A DNA stretch of 41,268 bases from Lachnospiraceae bacterium (GTDB taxonomy: Bacteria > Bacillota > Clostridia > Lachnospirales > Lachnospiraceae). Every line of letters starts with the position of its first letter. Within the stretch, counting starts at the first letter, position 1. The DNA lies in NCBI GenBank assembly GCA_009774625.1, contig VSOB01000027.1, forward strand, positions 1-41,268. The letters are read 5' to 3'. The position numbers and the translations under genes are program-made. Positions 41,171 to 41,268 of this stretch are shown here, piece after piece. The notes beneath the pieces were generated by a model that did not search any database, was not told the DNA's origin, and was given only the letters and a program-made list of their open reading frames with translations.

Positions 41171-41268
41171 TTATGAGATTCCTCCTTATAATATTCGTAG
41201 GTTTTTTTTGTCATAGGATCAATATCGCTTTTCAAGGTTTCCAGATAAGAGAGAGTATCTTCCAGGAT
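41167..41268 (-). CDS. yqeK: C-terminal end of a probable YqeK HD-domain hydrolase (partial)
   Basis: Only the last 33 codons are in the window (TLSYLETLKSDIDPMTKKTY and an EESHK end). The segment resembles the C-terminal helix of YqeK, a diadenosine tetraphosphate hydrolase, and the overlap with rsfS is the usual gene order. The HD motif is outside the window, so the call rests mainly on context. Confidence 0.7.
   Translation of the reverse strand: MLEDTLSYLETLKSDIDPMTKKTYEYYKEESHK

Overview
The window looks like ordinary chromosome from a clostridial member of the Bacillota, most likely Lachnospiraceae. This is inferred from gene content and order (miaB-mutS-mutL-miaA, mreBCD-mrdA-minCDE-rodA-mgsA, YggS-sepF, split [4Fe-4S] serine dehydratase, lexA next to an SOS LysM gene), Gram-positive style ribosome binding sites (AGGAGG) and consensus sigma-A promoters. 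Base composition is roughly balanced. I saw no rRNA, tRNA, CRISPR array, insertion sequence or prophage block.

Layout. 1-8162: end of miaB, then mutS, mutL, miaA and a PLP enzyme of the methionine gamma-lyase family; a tRNA A37 modification pair encloses the mismatch repair pair. 8319-18693: radC, then a long co-directional envelope and division cluster (mreB-like, mreC, mreD, PBP2, minC, minD, minE, rodA, mgsA, a lipoprotein D,D-carboxypeptidase). 18697-23557: a small P-loop protein with its own promoter and terminator, an HlyD-like membrane protein, YggS, sepF, then aroB and lspA. 23594-26888: rluD-type pseudouridine synthase, then an unknown 177-residue protein translationally coupled to a CstA-family transporter. 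27046-30578: sdaAB-sdaAA, a cytidylate-kinase-like protein and an MFS transporter. 30597-36669: a promoter overlapping a terminator hairpin, then an apparent operon of NhaC-type antiporter, PurO-type IMP cyclohydrolase, stand-alone AICAR transformylase, AI-2E-type membrane protein, dtd and an unknown protein. 36689-38532: a short accessory-looking stretch with a secreted transglutaminase-like protein, a holin-like-toxin-like ORF that may be a relic, and a repeat-rich 332-bp gap. 38533-41268: a tyrosine recombinase, an SOS control region with three LexA-type boxes between a YneA-like LysM gene and lexA, then rsfS and the end of yqeK.

How the genes work together. The central cluster pairs lateral wall synthesis (MreBCD, RodA, PBP2, carboxypeptidase) with division-site placement (MinCDE, SepF). 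The lexA region couples DNA damage to a probable division inhibitor. PurO plus the transformylase-only protein together replace bifunctional PurH for the last two steps to IMP. No clearly new multi-gene system is present. The best leads are the split purine pair, the SOS operator layout, the promoter in a terminator hairpin, the repeats before the recombinase, the holin-like relic, the degenerate MreB and several conserved-looking unknowns.
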